Assembly (NCBI RefSeq): GCF_032854445.1
Contig: NC_088300.1
Span: 71,090,984 to 71,154,983 of the forward strand
Length of the DNA stretch: 64,000 bases
DNA from: Liolophura sinensis
Lineage: Eukaryota > Mollusca > Polyplacophora > Chitonida > Chitonidae
Direction: 5' to 3'
This document shows, piece after piece, positions 10,994 through 21,900 of this stretch. The position numbers and the translations under genes are program-made. How positions within the stretch are numbered: the stretch's first letter is position 1; each line of letters starts with the position of its first letter. The notes beneath the pieces were generated by a model. That model did not search any database, was not told the origin of the DNA, and saw only the letters and a list, made by a program, of their open reading frames with translations.

Positions 10994-11569
10994 CACGTAC
11001 TTGTCCCAAGTTATCAATAAAGGCTAAAGATTAGATTGAAGGTGGAAGGAGAGAAAAATGGCTTTTTCTCCAACTGCGCACTGTTTGTTTTATGATAAAC
11101 AAAAGTACTATTTCCCTTTGACCAAGGAGGTGGTTTTCTCAAACCAAATCTTTGGTCGTCTTCCTCCTGTTTTAAAATTGGAGGGTGGGTATCTGGCAAA
11201 GCGCAGTGCTTTCAGAGGCATGTCATCATTGGTTGAGTGTCCAACAGACTTCACCAACAACTTCATTTTCCTCTGAAGTGTAACATAGCTAAAGATGCAT
11301 GTGTACAGGAAAGTTTTAGTCTGTTACCACATACCTTTACTTAAATTGGACAAAAGTTTCCTCTTTTCTAGTATCCTTTTGAATCCTTGTTTAATCTAAA
11401 TTACTGTCTTCTATATATTACATCTCATACTTTTTTCTCACTTGTACATTTGCCTGATAATAGCAAGGTTTCCTCTCAAAATTGCAATATTTCTTCTCAA
11501 CAATGTCTGCTTTCCAACCAATTTTAGATATATTTTGAGCATCTTTAAGTTCCAAACATGATCAAGTCT

Positions 11570-13145
11570 TCTAGCGTTACAAAGTCTCCTTCTAACATTA
11601 CCAGGCCTCCTCCTCCTCCATGCTAACTTTACCATGTCTCCTTCTCACATTACCACCAGGGTCCGTCCTGACTCGAGCCACACCTAAGACTTTAAAACAG
11701 GATTGGCGTTCAGCATGAAGGGGATAGTGCAACTACTGGTTGACCCGTATCAGTATAATGGCTTGGGCGGGGCCCCTTACTTGCCTTCGGTTAGGCGTCT
11801 CAGTGAAACAGCACTAAATAAAAGAGCGGTGGAAATCCGTCTTGCAACAAGAAGGCACATTACATGCATTCTAAGGATTCCTTCGTCGTCATATGACTGA
11901 AAAATTGTTAAGTACAACGTTAAACCCCAAGCACTCACTCTGACATTACCATGTCTCCTCCTAACATTACCAGGTCTCCTTCTAACATTACCAGGTCTCC
12001 TCCTAACATTACCAGGTCTCCTCCTAATATTACCAGGTCTCCTCCCAACATTACCCAGTCTCCTCTTAACGTTACCAGGTACAGGTCTCCTCTTAACATT
12101 ACCAGGTCTCCTCTTAACATTGCCAGGTCTCCTCTTCACATTGCCAGGTCTCCAAACATTGTCAGGTCTCTTCTTAACATTATTACGCATCTTAACATTA
12201 CCACGTATCCTCTTAACATTACCACTTATCCTCTTAATATTACCACATATCTTTTAACATTACCACATGTCTCATAGCATTATCAAGTCTCCTCCTGACA
12301 TTACCAGGCCTACTCTTAACATTATCATCTCGCCACCTAATATTACCGTGTCTTCTCCTAACGTGTATCGTCTTGACATTGCTAAGCCTCTTCCTGACGT
12401 AACAAAGTCTCTACAACATTATACCATGTCTCCTAACATTACCATGTCTCCTAACATTACCATGTCTCCTGTTATCATTACTATGTCTCCTGACATTACC
12501 ATGTCTCCTCTTGACATTGCCAGGCCTCTTCCTGACGTAACCAAGTCTCTCAACATTATACCATGTCTCAGCCTAACATTACCATGTCTCCTCCTAACAT
12601 TACCAAGTATCCTCTTAACATTACTGGGTATCCTGGTAACATTACCAGGCTTCCTTCTAACATTACCATATCTTCTTCTAACATTACCAAGTCTCCTCCT
12701 AACATTACCTGGTCTCCTCCTGACATTACCAGGGCTATTCTTAACATTACCATGTCTCCTCCCAATATAACCATGTCTCCTAACATTACTAAGTCTTCTC
12801 CTAACATTACCTGGTCTCCTCCTGACATTACTAGGGCTATTCTTAACATTACCATGTCTCCTCCCAATATAACCATGTCTCCTAACATTACCAGGTCTCC
12901 TCCTAACGTTACCAAGTCCCTAAACATTACCATGTCTCCTGTTGACATTACCCTGTCTCCTCCCAACATCACCAGGTATCATCTTGACATTGCTAAGCCT
13001 CTTCCTGACATCACCAAGTCTCTACCAACATTATACCAGGTCTCTTCCTAACATTACCCAGTCTCTTCACATCACTATTATTACCAGGCTTCCTGCTAAC
13101 ATTACCTTTGCCTTTGCTTGTCCCTATCTTGCCTCTTCCTAGCAT
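11570..13145. repeat. 21-bp-unit minisatellite, intergenic, split by a SINE-like element
   Basis: Imperfect copies of a 21-base unit (AACATTACCAGGTCTCCTCC) run from about 11570 to 13145, with more decayed copies back to about 11450. The stretch after 11938 holds roughly 55-60 units. A longer period of about 107 bases is visible where the block at about 12690-12790 recurs at about 12797-12897. Plus-strand frames read as heptapeptides (ITRSPPN) because 21 is a multiple of three. They lack a start context or neighbours and I do not call them genes. Confidence 0.92.
11659..11938 (+). mobile_element. SINE-like interspersed element inserted in the 21-bp minisatellite
   Basis: Non-repeat sequence interrupts the array: GGGTCCGTCCTGACTCGAGC at the left, GGGGATAGTGCAAC and TGGTTGACCCGTATCAGTAT inside, and at the right GTCGTCATATGACTGAAAAA, TTGTTAAGTACAACGTTAAA and CCCCAAGCACTCACTC. 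From memory, this tail (ACGTTAAACCCCAAGCACTC) is a very common interspersed repeat in mollusc genomes. I see no clear A- or B-box, so its promoter class is uncertain. Confidence 0.75.
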
Positions 13146-16056
13146 AACAAGCACTTGGATGTCCACTGTTTAAATGTGTCGTACATATTGAACTCGATCT
13201 ACTAGTGAAACTCTGTACTGCATGTCAGAAATTCCTTGATTAACCGTTTGTTATTTGCGTGGTTTCTGTCATCCATAAAACTAACTTCCGACGTATAAGT
13301 ACATGAAACATTCTTGAGTTTGGCGTTTATACAAAATGAATCAATATCGTTAAAAAAAATATTCTCAATTTTCACAGAAAGTCTGTTGTCTGAGTGATGC
13401 TAGATTGTGTTCTGATATATTATGACATACTGTGTCATATTCATCATAATATGGTAACAGGGTCCTTACATTGAATTAACAGAATATTTTGCTGCTGTAC
13501 GTTTAACAGAATAATTAGCTGCATTAACAGAATATATTCTAGTATCACTCCGACAACTGACTTTCTGTTAAATTTAACAGATTGTTTACGTCCTAGCATT
13601 ACTAGGTTTCCTCGAAAATTCCCCGAGCAAGACTTGGATTGCACAAATATCTCATAAATCAGAGTGAAAACTAAGTAAATATATATATATATATATTTAC
13701 TGTCTGGCCTTGAAAAGGTCCTTTTAACAATCACTGGTATTTTCTTGACTGCATCAGTCATGTTGGACAAGCTGTGCAATATGTTATTAACCACCAGAAT
13801 TTCTCTGAAGCAGTGTACATAGACAAAACGGCCTGTTAACATAACCCGAAGCCCCAACTGACCTTAAAGCGCTATATGTTTCAGCCCAGTAACTGGTGGT
13901 AAAAGGGTTGGCGAAGTCGCGTCCTAAAATTTAGCCATCATCGTATTTAGTTGCTACATCTATAAGGTACCAAAGCCTTGCTATCAGATGGTAAAGGCGC
14001 TCGCTTGCTGCCACTATTAAGTCCTTAACCAATCAGATGAGGCTTTCATTGTAGTGTAATTGTCTGGACATATTATACAGTTTGAAATTTTGGAATAGAT
14101 CGTCTCTGTGTGGAGAGGAAAACGCGATATTTCATTCCTGTCTGCGGAATTGGACAGGAACATGTATGGTGGTACAGCAAATTTGACATAAATCTTAGAG
14201 TAAACGCAGATCTTTATCCTCCATTAATATTTGCGTGGACAAAGAGCATTTCATAAGTAATTCCTGGTAGTGTCTGAGGACTGATATAAAACGGTATGGA
14301 GATGGCGTATATGTCCGGTGGGGCCCTCGAGCAATTTTGATTTGTCAGACACTTGTAACAGCTCGATAACACGCAATGTGTAAAAGTACAAGTATAAAAC
14401 AGTTTTGCACAATTTGCACTTGTTTTTGGTTATCGTTTTTGGTTGAACCTTTCAATGATTGAAGTTGTACATTACAGTTTTACATGTTATGGTTTTTTCG
14501 CACCCTTTAAGATTTTTAACTGAAACGTGTATAATATTATGGTATAAAACAAGTTTGGTGATTATTTTTGAATTTATTTTCATTTTAGGCTGTTTTTTTA
14601 ATTCAACTTTGCTCGTTGAATTTCACATAATATTTAAACACACTATAGAAACATTTTCGCACTCTTTTGGTTATCATGTAAAATAATTCACCGCGTTATA
14701 GTAGGCATATGCACACATCTTTATGACATTGCTTGTAAGTTCCAACATTTTCTATATATAGTATTCCCAGAGAACTGACAGGGGACTAGATATTGCTCAC
14801 TAACACTTCCAGAACGTTTTTTTTGTTAAGACGTGATCCTTGACTCTTATACAAAATAGAACAGGGTACATCAGATTCTCACTGACATATACAAAGTATT
14901 GTCTTGGACCTTTGAGTGAAGTATGATAGAGAAGATGAAACTTGCACTCAAAACTAAATTTAGATACGTTTACAATAATTACAGCCTGCAGTAGGCTTCC
15001 GGTTAAAAATATATATAACAAAATATAGAAAGCCTGCTTTATCCAGAAAATTCCTTTAGGCCAATACTTGTTTATTCATTTTGTGCTACATATACACGCT
15101 ATGCTGAAGGGATACCGTCACAATGTCCGTCTGTCTGTCCGTCCATGCAGACAATGTGAACATGTATTCAGGATAGAAGTCCTGAATATCAGTTCACATG
15201 CAGACCGATTTTTACATCCATAAAACTGAACATCACCGTACAAAAGAAAAGTACAAGAGTATGGCGATAAACAACAATCAACTAAATAGAAAAATGAAAA
15301 AATGTATGAAGAAAGAAAAATAGGGTACACCGATGGTGCAATATTTTGTCTTCTGTTATGTGCGCGTGTACCAGTTTAAGAGTTATAACGCAGGCCTGTG
15401 TATAGAGTGAAAGTGGTTTTTATGTATACCCTGAAGACACATTGTCACGTTCTTTGGTCGATCGCTTGCGTGAGTAGTCTATATTGTGTAATTTGTTGGC
15501 CTGCATGCTTTTGGCACATACATGTGAAATACATAAATAACAATTTACAATTTCCGTTCATTGATTGCTTGTTAATACTTGGTTACACCTGGCACATGAC
15601 CGTTCCACATAAACCTCGAAGAACAGAAGAACAGAAAAACAATATACGTCTGGTGATTTCACCAAAATGGTAATCAACATCATGATGTGACCTCATGGTA
15701 TTAATAAAGGGCCTGTAAATTAATATTCATCCTCTGTGGTATAACAAAATATATAACTGTGTCTTCTATTTTGTGTATGAAACTGTGTCAAGATGCATCC
15801 TTGGATGGTCGTACGTATTCAGATATACTAAACCCCCTCTAGCCTGGGGTTGGGGGCAGCCTGTAGCTAGAATACAGGTTGACTGGATAGACATGACAAG
15901 TACATTTACACTTCAGAAATAAATACGTACGGTTATGTATCTACTATGTATCTTTATTAGCGTTTTGAAAGTTGCCTGATTGACTCCAAGATCTTCAATC
16001 CTGCAGTATATAACAGCGCGTTCAAGTTTTACTTATATGTGGATGTAAGATTTAAT
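13146..16056. other. Intergenic stretch with no gene seen
   Basis: No exon-like conserved peptide is visible on either strand. It holds a short AT dinucleotide run (about 13678-13697) and scattered AACAGAATAT-type short repeats at 13480-13580. Two decayed pieces look like SINE tails: about 13280-13345 (ACGTATAAGTACATGAAACA, then TTCTTGAGTTTGGCG) and about 15225-15300. Confidence 0.5.
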
Positions 16057-16232
16057 CAGTGGCAGATCCAGAGGCATCTCTCTCGGAGGGGCGGGGATGT
16101 CTAGCGAAACGTCTATCGTACAGTAGGTGGGAGAAGGCCTATAGAATTTTATTCTCTTTCTTTTAATAGCGTGGGGGTAGGGGTGTCCCCTCCACCTCCC
16201 CACCACCCCCAACCCCATTGAATCCGCAACTG
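16057..16232. mobile_element. Short hAT-type inverted-repeat element (MITE)
   Basis: CAGTGGCAGATCCAG at 16057-16071 pairs with the reverse complement of the right end at 16218-16232 (CAGTTGCGGATTCAA on the minus strand): 11 of 15 positions agree, including the CAGT terminus. hAT elements characteristically start CAG and make 8-bp target duplications. The flanks GATTTAAT and GATGTTAT agree at 6 of 8. The 176-base element codes for nothing. Confidence 0.6.
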
Positions 16233-16300
16233 GATGTTATTTTGTTCGCGCTTGTAAACATGTTAATTTATTGATTATAAGCCTAAATAGGCCTATTGCG

Positions 16301-16507
16301 TGACGTCAGGCCTATACATCGGTTTGGCTTTAAGTCATAGCTGAATTACGTACGTTTAGACACTACACTGTTTAGACTAAAGAGGTAAATATTCTTAAAT
16401 CGTACTCACAACGCAGGAAGTTTTTGATATGCAGCCATGGCTAGACAGCTGATTTGCGCGGTTCATGCTGCGTGACGTCAGAAGCGTCAGAGGCGGAAAT
16501 GACGTCA
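16301..16507. promoter_or_regulatory. Cluster of three TGACGTCA (CRE/ATF) sites, candidate MADD promoter
   Basis: Exact palindromes TGACGTCA lie at 16301-16308, 16473-16480 and 16500-16507. CREB/ATF bZIP dimers bind this 8-mer. The stretch around 16450-16930 is also richer in CG than its surroundings and lies just before a candidate non-coding first exon of MADD. Promoter activity is inferred; no TATA box is obvious. Confidence 0.55.
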
Positions 16508-16509
16508 AT

Positions 16510-16570
16510 AGCTGCTTAACATAGTTACTGGAATCGCCGACAGGGATGACTGCACAGGAAAGCTCTGCCG
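16510..16570 (+). other. MADD: Candidate 5' UTR exon of MADD
   Basis: The sequence after the CRE cluster ends in GCTCTGCCG|GTAAGTGG at 16570/16571, a good splice donor. It would join to an acceptor TTTGTTACAG ending at 17990. The start point is arbitrary because the transcription start cannot be seen. Another donor (GC|GTAAGT near 16930) is an alternative. Confidence 0.35.
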
Positions 16571-17990
16571 GTAAGTGGTGCATTTGTGAGGCTAAAAATA
16601 CACTAAATTCGGTGCGAGTGGGGTTTGTCAGTTGTTCTGATGGCTGGAGAACACGTTGGGAGTACCTATCGTAACTGTAAGCAGGTGGTTGGTGAAATGT
16701 TCGAAGGGAATTCCTCGTTTTTCGCTGCATAGTGTGACAGACGGTTGTTTCGTACTGACAGGTTCGTGTTGCACACACAGTTGCACTTAATTCAGTGACG
16801 TTCAAGTCAAGTTTGCTAGACAACCTGCTGTTTATTTATTTGGTCACATGAAAGTGAATGCTTTTATTAGTTCTATAGTGTTTATTCAAGCCCTTGGCGT
16901 TATGGCGACAGGCAAATTGAAAACTGCGCGTAAGTCATTTACGTAGTGAAACTGAATTGACAGCTTAGGTTGTTGGCCGATAATACGACAGGCCATAGCA
17001 CAGCGCTCTCCTAGTCAATTTCGGTACTGGCCAATCGATATCTTTCTCACAGACCAGCCTAAATTCGTTAGTATCGATTTTTCTCTGACGCATAGAGAGA
17101 CATGTACAACCGTGTATAGGCCTACACGATAGAATAGGACTATCTTAATGCGTGGGCTGTGATAGCATCATCAGTGTAGGCCTTAGTACATTTGGAAACA
17201 GACGTGCATTTACTGAGCAATGCGAAGGTATGTGGTTGCACTTGTGATAGAATAATACTTAGGCAATAGAGAGTCATTACATTGGAAGAATAGGTATAGT
17301 AATAATTGCAATGTGGATAGATGTAATGGTTGATCATGTGTTGATATACAGGTTCCGTTTATGGAATTCTTGTAAAGGAATTTCATTCATTTGTTGATAC
17401 ATTCACTCTGCCTGTCCATTTTTGCCTCTGTGGTCAGGTGATAGTACAAACACTGGGCGAAACAACACTGTTATTAGGAAACCCTTTATTGGTAAATATG
17501 TGTTGAGAACTGTATTACTCATAAATCAATACATTATGTCTTTATTTCATCCATTGACTGTATCTGAAATTCCCTTAATGATTGCCAAATGGGAGAGACA
17601 TTTTCTTTGTGGGGATCTTTAGTTAAGAAATGTAATAATTATTCATGCAGTTGATGAAAACTATTATCCACTTTCTAGTAGTCTAAATTGTAATATGTAA
17701 TATGCATATAAAGACATATATCAGTAAAACTGAAGTGACTTTTTTATTTTTGTAGTGTATGCTAATTGTAAAATGTAGAATACCAGATTTCTTTGAATAC
17801 TTTTAATTTCTCAAAGATCAAAGTAATACAAGTGTTTTACAATCATGTAAAAATCGTGATTTATTGGAACAATGAGTGAAAAAGAAAATGCTGAAACTTA
17901 TATCATTTGTTAACTTGTATTTGTTAACCAAAATGTATGTGGTATATTTTGGATCTACTATACGTAAACCCATCCCCATGTTTGTTACAG

Positions 17991-18338
17991 ACTTCAGCTC
18001 AATGATGTGATATTAAATCCTGATGCTGCTGGTTATTCTCCATGATGTCAGTATGAAGCCGATATCAGAGCCAGCTGAACTGCCAACAGAGCTTATAGAC
18101 AGTTGCCCTTGGGAATGTCTTTGGTTGTACAGTGTGCCAGCATGCAATGGCTGACCCAAGAACAATGGGAGAACATTAGTGGCAGAGAACACCTGCACCA
18201 ACACAGTTCAGTTGCAGTATATAGCATAGTTCCAGCGACATTTATGTTCTAGGCCCATGTTTGGTGTTATATGTGATCACATTAAGTTATCTTGTGAAGT
18301 TTTGCCTGTTTTATTGTAACAAACATTGTTGAATCAAA
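17991..18338 (+). other. MADD: Candidate 5' UTR part of MADD first coding exon
   Basis: A pyrimidine-containing acceptor (TTTGTTACAG) ends at 17990, and no better acceptor lies close before the MADD ATG. A second possibility is GTTGCAG ending at 18217. The stretch holds upstream ATGs and in-frame stops, so translation does not extend upstream of 18339. Confidence 0.4.
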
Positions 18339-18967
18339 ATGTGTACAATGCAACAAAAGTACATCTGCCCAAGGCTGCTGGACTATGTGGTGATTTGCGG
18401 CTCTCGGCACCCAAACAGAAACAACAATGTTGCTCAAACGCCAGAATTGTTGCGGCGTTATCCTGTGGAGGATCATAAGGACTTCCCCTTGCCCAACGAT
18501 GTTGTGTTTTTCTGCCAACCCGAAGGATGCATCAATGTGGGTCCCAAACGGATGAGTCTGAGGGAGACCACTTCATTTGTTTTTACGTTGACTGAAAAGG
18601 ATTCGGGGATTGTAAGATATGGTGTCTGTGTTAATTTTTTTCGTCCTTTTGAACGTAAAATCCACTCCAGTGAACGAGCGCGGCCAGAGCGTTTGGACCA
18701 TTCTGGAAGCACATCCAGCGGTGATACCTCACTTAACATCCCCGGGAGTGAACAAGACGCTCCATATCCTCGCTCACCAAGAACTAAGCGTAAACTTAAG
18801 ACTGCTTGTCGAGTGCGGAACAATACACTCACATCATTATGCATTATAAGCCATCATCCATTTTTCTCCACATTTAGGGAATGTCTGTTTATTCTGAGGC
18901 GACTTATTGAAGCCTGTCATGACAGAAGTTGTACAAAGCGAATAGGAGGATCCAAGGGCTCAACAAG
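18339..18967 (+). CDS. MADD: MADD coding exon 1 (uDENN)
   Basis: Residues 1-209. [47 protein letters not shown] and [19 protein letters not shown] are uDENN hallmarks. A charged insert follows (about 105-158), then [20 protein letters not shown]. Donor AG|GTTAGT at 18968; phase 2 out. Confidence 0.94.
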
Positions 18968-21900
18968 GTTAGTATTTGACTCATCTTTTAAATTAATATG
19001 GCTAAATTGTGATTTGACTTGATTATTCTTTCTAGAAAGTTATCTTGTATATTACAAACTTTTAACATTGTTTTTTTTTGATGTACCAACACATTTAAGA
19101 GCTGCATGTACATTGATATATTGATATGTATGCGTTGACAAGTTTGGATTCTCATCACATGTTTATGTGTACTTGGCTCATTAAGATGTACTGTGAATTC
19201 CATGCCAGAAGGAAAAAACCTGCACACAGATAATGCACATATGCTTAAACGTTTCATTGAAGACCTTTGATCATGAAACATAAGTTAAATGAGTTGTAAC
19301 TGGATAAAATGTTTTTGCACGTGTCCATTGTGCTAGTATGGGTATAGATCATGTGTGTGTTTGTGCTGGGTTGACTGTCTGAAGTGTTTACCAAGCCTCC
19401 AGCAACACGTATTAGAGCTAAACAGTGGCTGACATAGTCCACGGTTCAGCGAGAGTCCAGCCAGCCTGTTTCAATGCTGAGTGCAGATTTGAATCCTTAA
19501 TTGGCACCCAGCAGCTATGCATACATAAATACCAGTAAATAAATGGACTGGAAACCACAGCTTGTGAATGACACTTCTCCAGACCTGCTCCATAGTTAAT
19601 TTACGATGGTTGATGTACAGAACCTAAACAATGTACATGTGCACATATGCAGATGCTTGGATGAGGACCTGGAGATTTACATATACAGTAGATTGACTCA
19701 TGCATATTTACTGTTGATCATACACTAAAAGCATTTTAAAACGGATGTTGTAATGCAAGAAATGAGCACACTCTTTTTACATACTGTTATGTAGGCCTAC
19801 ATGTACATTGTACCAATACTTACATACATGTCACTACGTATGTTTTGTAGATGTTTTCCATATGTGCAGGTACATGTAGATATATGCTTACCATTCTTTT
19901 CAAATTTTGACCTGCATGGGTACAATGTAAAATCTAATCAGGGGTGCTTGGTGCAGTACTCAAGCATGTCAGGGGGCAAGAATCCAATTTTTAGAGGAGA
20001 AATATAAATAGAGAAAGGGATAATGGGGGGTGGATGGCAGACATAGATGTATAAAACCATTGCTAGACATTCACATATGCTCACAAGGCTGTTGTACCTC
20101 TAACTGTGTCTTCTGTTCACCTAAAGCTGTCTGTTACACCTACATGTAAGAGCTTTCAGGGCCTTGGCAGCCCTTGAACCCTTGCCTTATGGGTTGAATG
20201 AATGGAACCCGCAATTTAATAAAGTCCTATTGATGACCAAGCTAATTTTGAAAATAACTAATAACATGGAGATAAAATATAATGAAGTATGGGGACTACA
20301 AATTTTTATGTATCACACTGAATCGACCCAAACTTGCATATGGGTGCAGTGCATTGCACTGAGTTACAGGTGTAACTAATAGGTTGTTTGTATGTTATTT
20401 CAGGGACACAGTATGGGGTGTGTTAACTGGCCAGGGATCAGACAGTACCCCAGGGCTCGTCATGCACGAAGTCCGTGAGATAGAAACATGGATTCTACGC
20501 CTCTTAAGCGCTCCGGTCCCAGTGCCCTCCAAAACCAGAGTTGAGGTGAGCTAGTAAGCCCCCTTAGTTCCCCACCCCGAACGATGAAGCACTCCACCCT
20601 AATTCTTCAAAGCTTCTGGATGTGGAATGGTGACTGAGTATAATTTATGCACTTTAAGAATCTTCATATCCTTATCAACAATTATATATGACTACAGAAT
20701 ATACAGATACATTGCATGTGTTGATCTGGCCAAATCCTTACCATATATTTGCTATATTGTGCACATGTATTCTGAAAATTTATATCCAAGTTGCAGAATT
20801 AAAAAAAAAAAGTAACATGTAAATGTTAGGGAATTTTACTATCAACACAGTAAGATATGGCCTAAAGACATGATGTCTGAATTGGATATATGAAGTGCAA
20901 ATTATACTGACAAAAAATATAAATTTTCTGAAAAAAGTGATTATTTGGGTGGCAGAAAAATATAAATCTTATTTAACCATCATGTATATTCTTGCAGGTA
21001 CAGGTTTTGCCACGAGACCTTCAGCCGCCGTTGTTGTTTGCATTACCGGATCACACAAGGTTTGGTCTGGTAGATTTCCCCCTTCACCTGCCCTTGGAGC
21101 TTCTTGGAGTTGACACCTGTCTCAAAGTACTCACCTGTATTATTCTAGAACATAAGGTAAGTTGATCACTGTGGTTTTTGTTACAAAATCTGCTGTGATA
21201 TGGTTGATTCTGTACATTTGATATTGCCTGAAATCATTGCGTGCAAATAAAACATAAGCATTAAATTGAATTGTATGTATTGATCGTTGTATGATTGATC
21301 ATATTAAATTGATTTATTTGAGCGTTTTAAGGAAGTAAAATCATTGTAGCTCATACATACATACATGCATGTTTGTTTTGATCAAAATTAGTATGTGTTG
21401 CTTATAGAAACACTTAGTTTTAAATAATTAATTTGTAGCATAGTCAACTGGTTAAAGGAGGGCGTCATTTTGATGTACAGTTTAATAGAAGTTCAGGAAT
21501 TTCTCATGTGCCTGTGGTCAAACTATCCATGTGTTAAGATCAGAAAGCATAACGGTTCTACACAATTCCCATCTGAAGTCGGCTGTAACAGTATGTCTAC
21601 ATGTATCTCCATATATACTTTTCTGTGCATCTGACTGTGCAGCTAGTACTTCGCTGACTTCATGCATTCACAACTCCTGATAACTAGATTAATTATTCAT
21701 GGCTTGCTGGTGGTAATGTGAGAATAAGCAGCATTACAAGGTTTGGAGTGTGATATTACATATATTGGCCATTCAATGTTTGTCAGATTGCAATCTGTCA
21801 TTCTCAAGGTACGCTGGTGTGTGATGTATAGTGCAAGCCTTGAGGTCTGGAGTGTTTGTTCCATGTGTATAAAAAAAATGTCTTCCATGGATTTACTGTT

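Noticed and set aside
12000-13100. A CRISPR-like array (short repeats with variable spacers)
   Set aside because: Units are contiguous 21-bp copies with no unique spacers, in a eukaryotic genome; it is a minisatellite.
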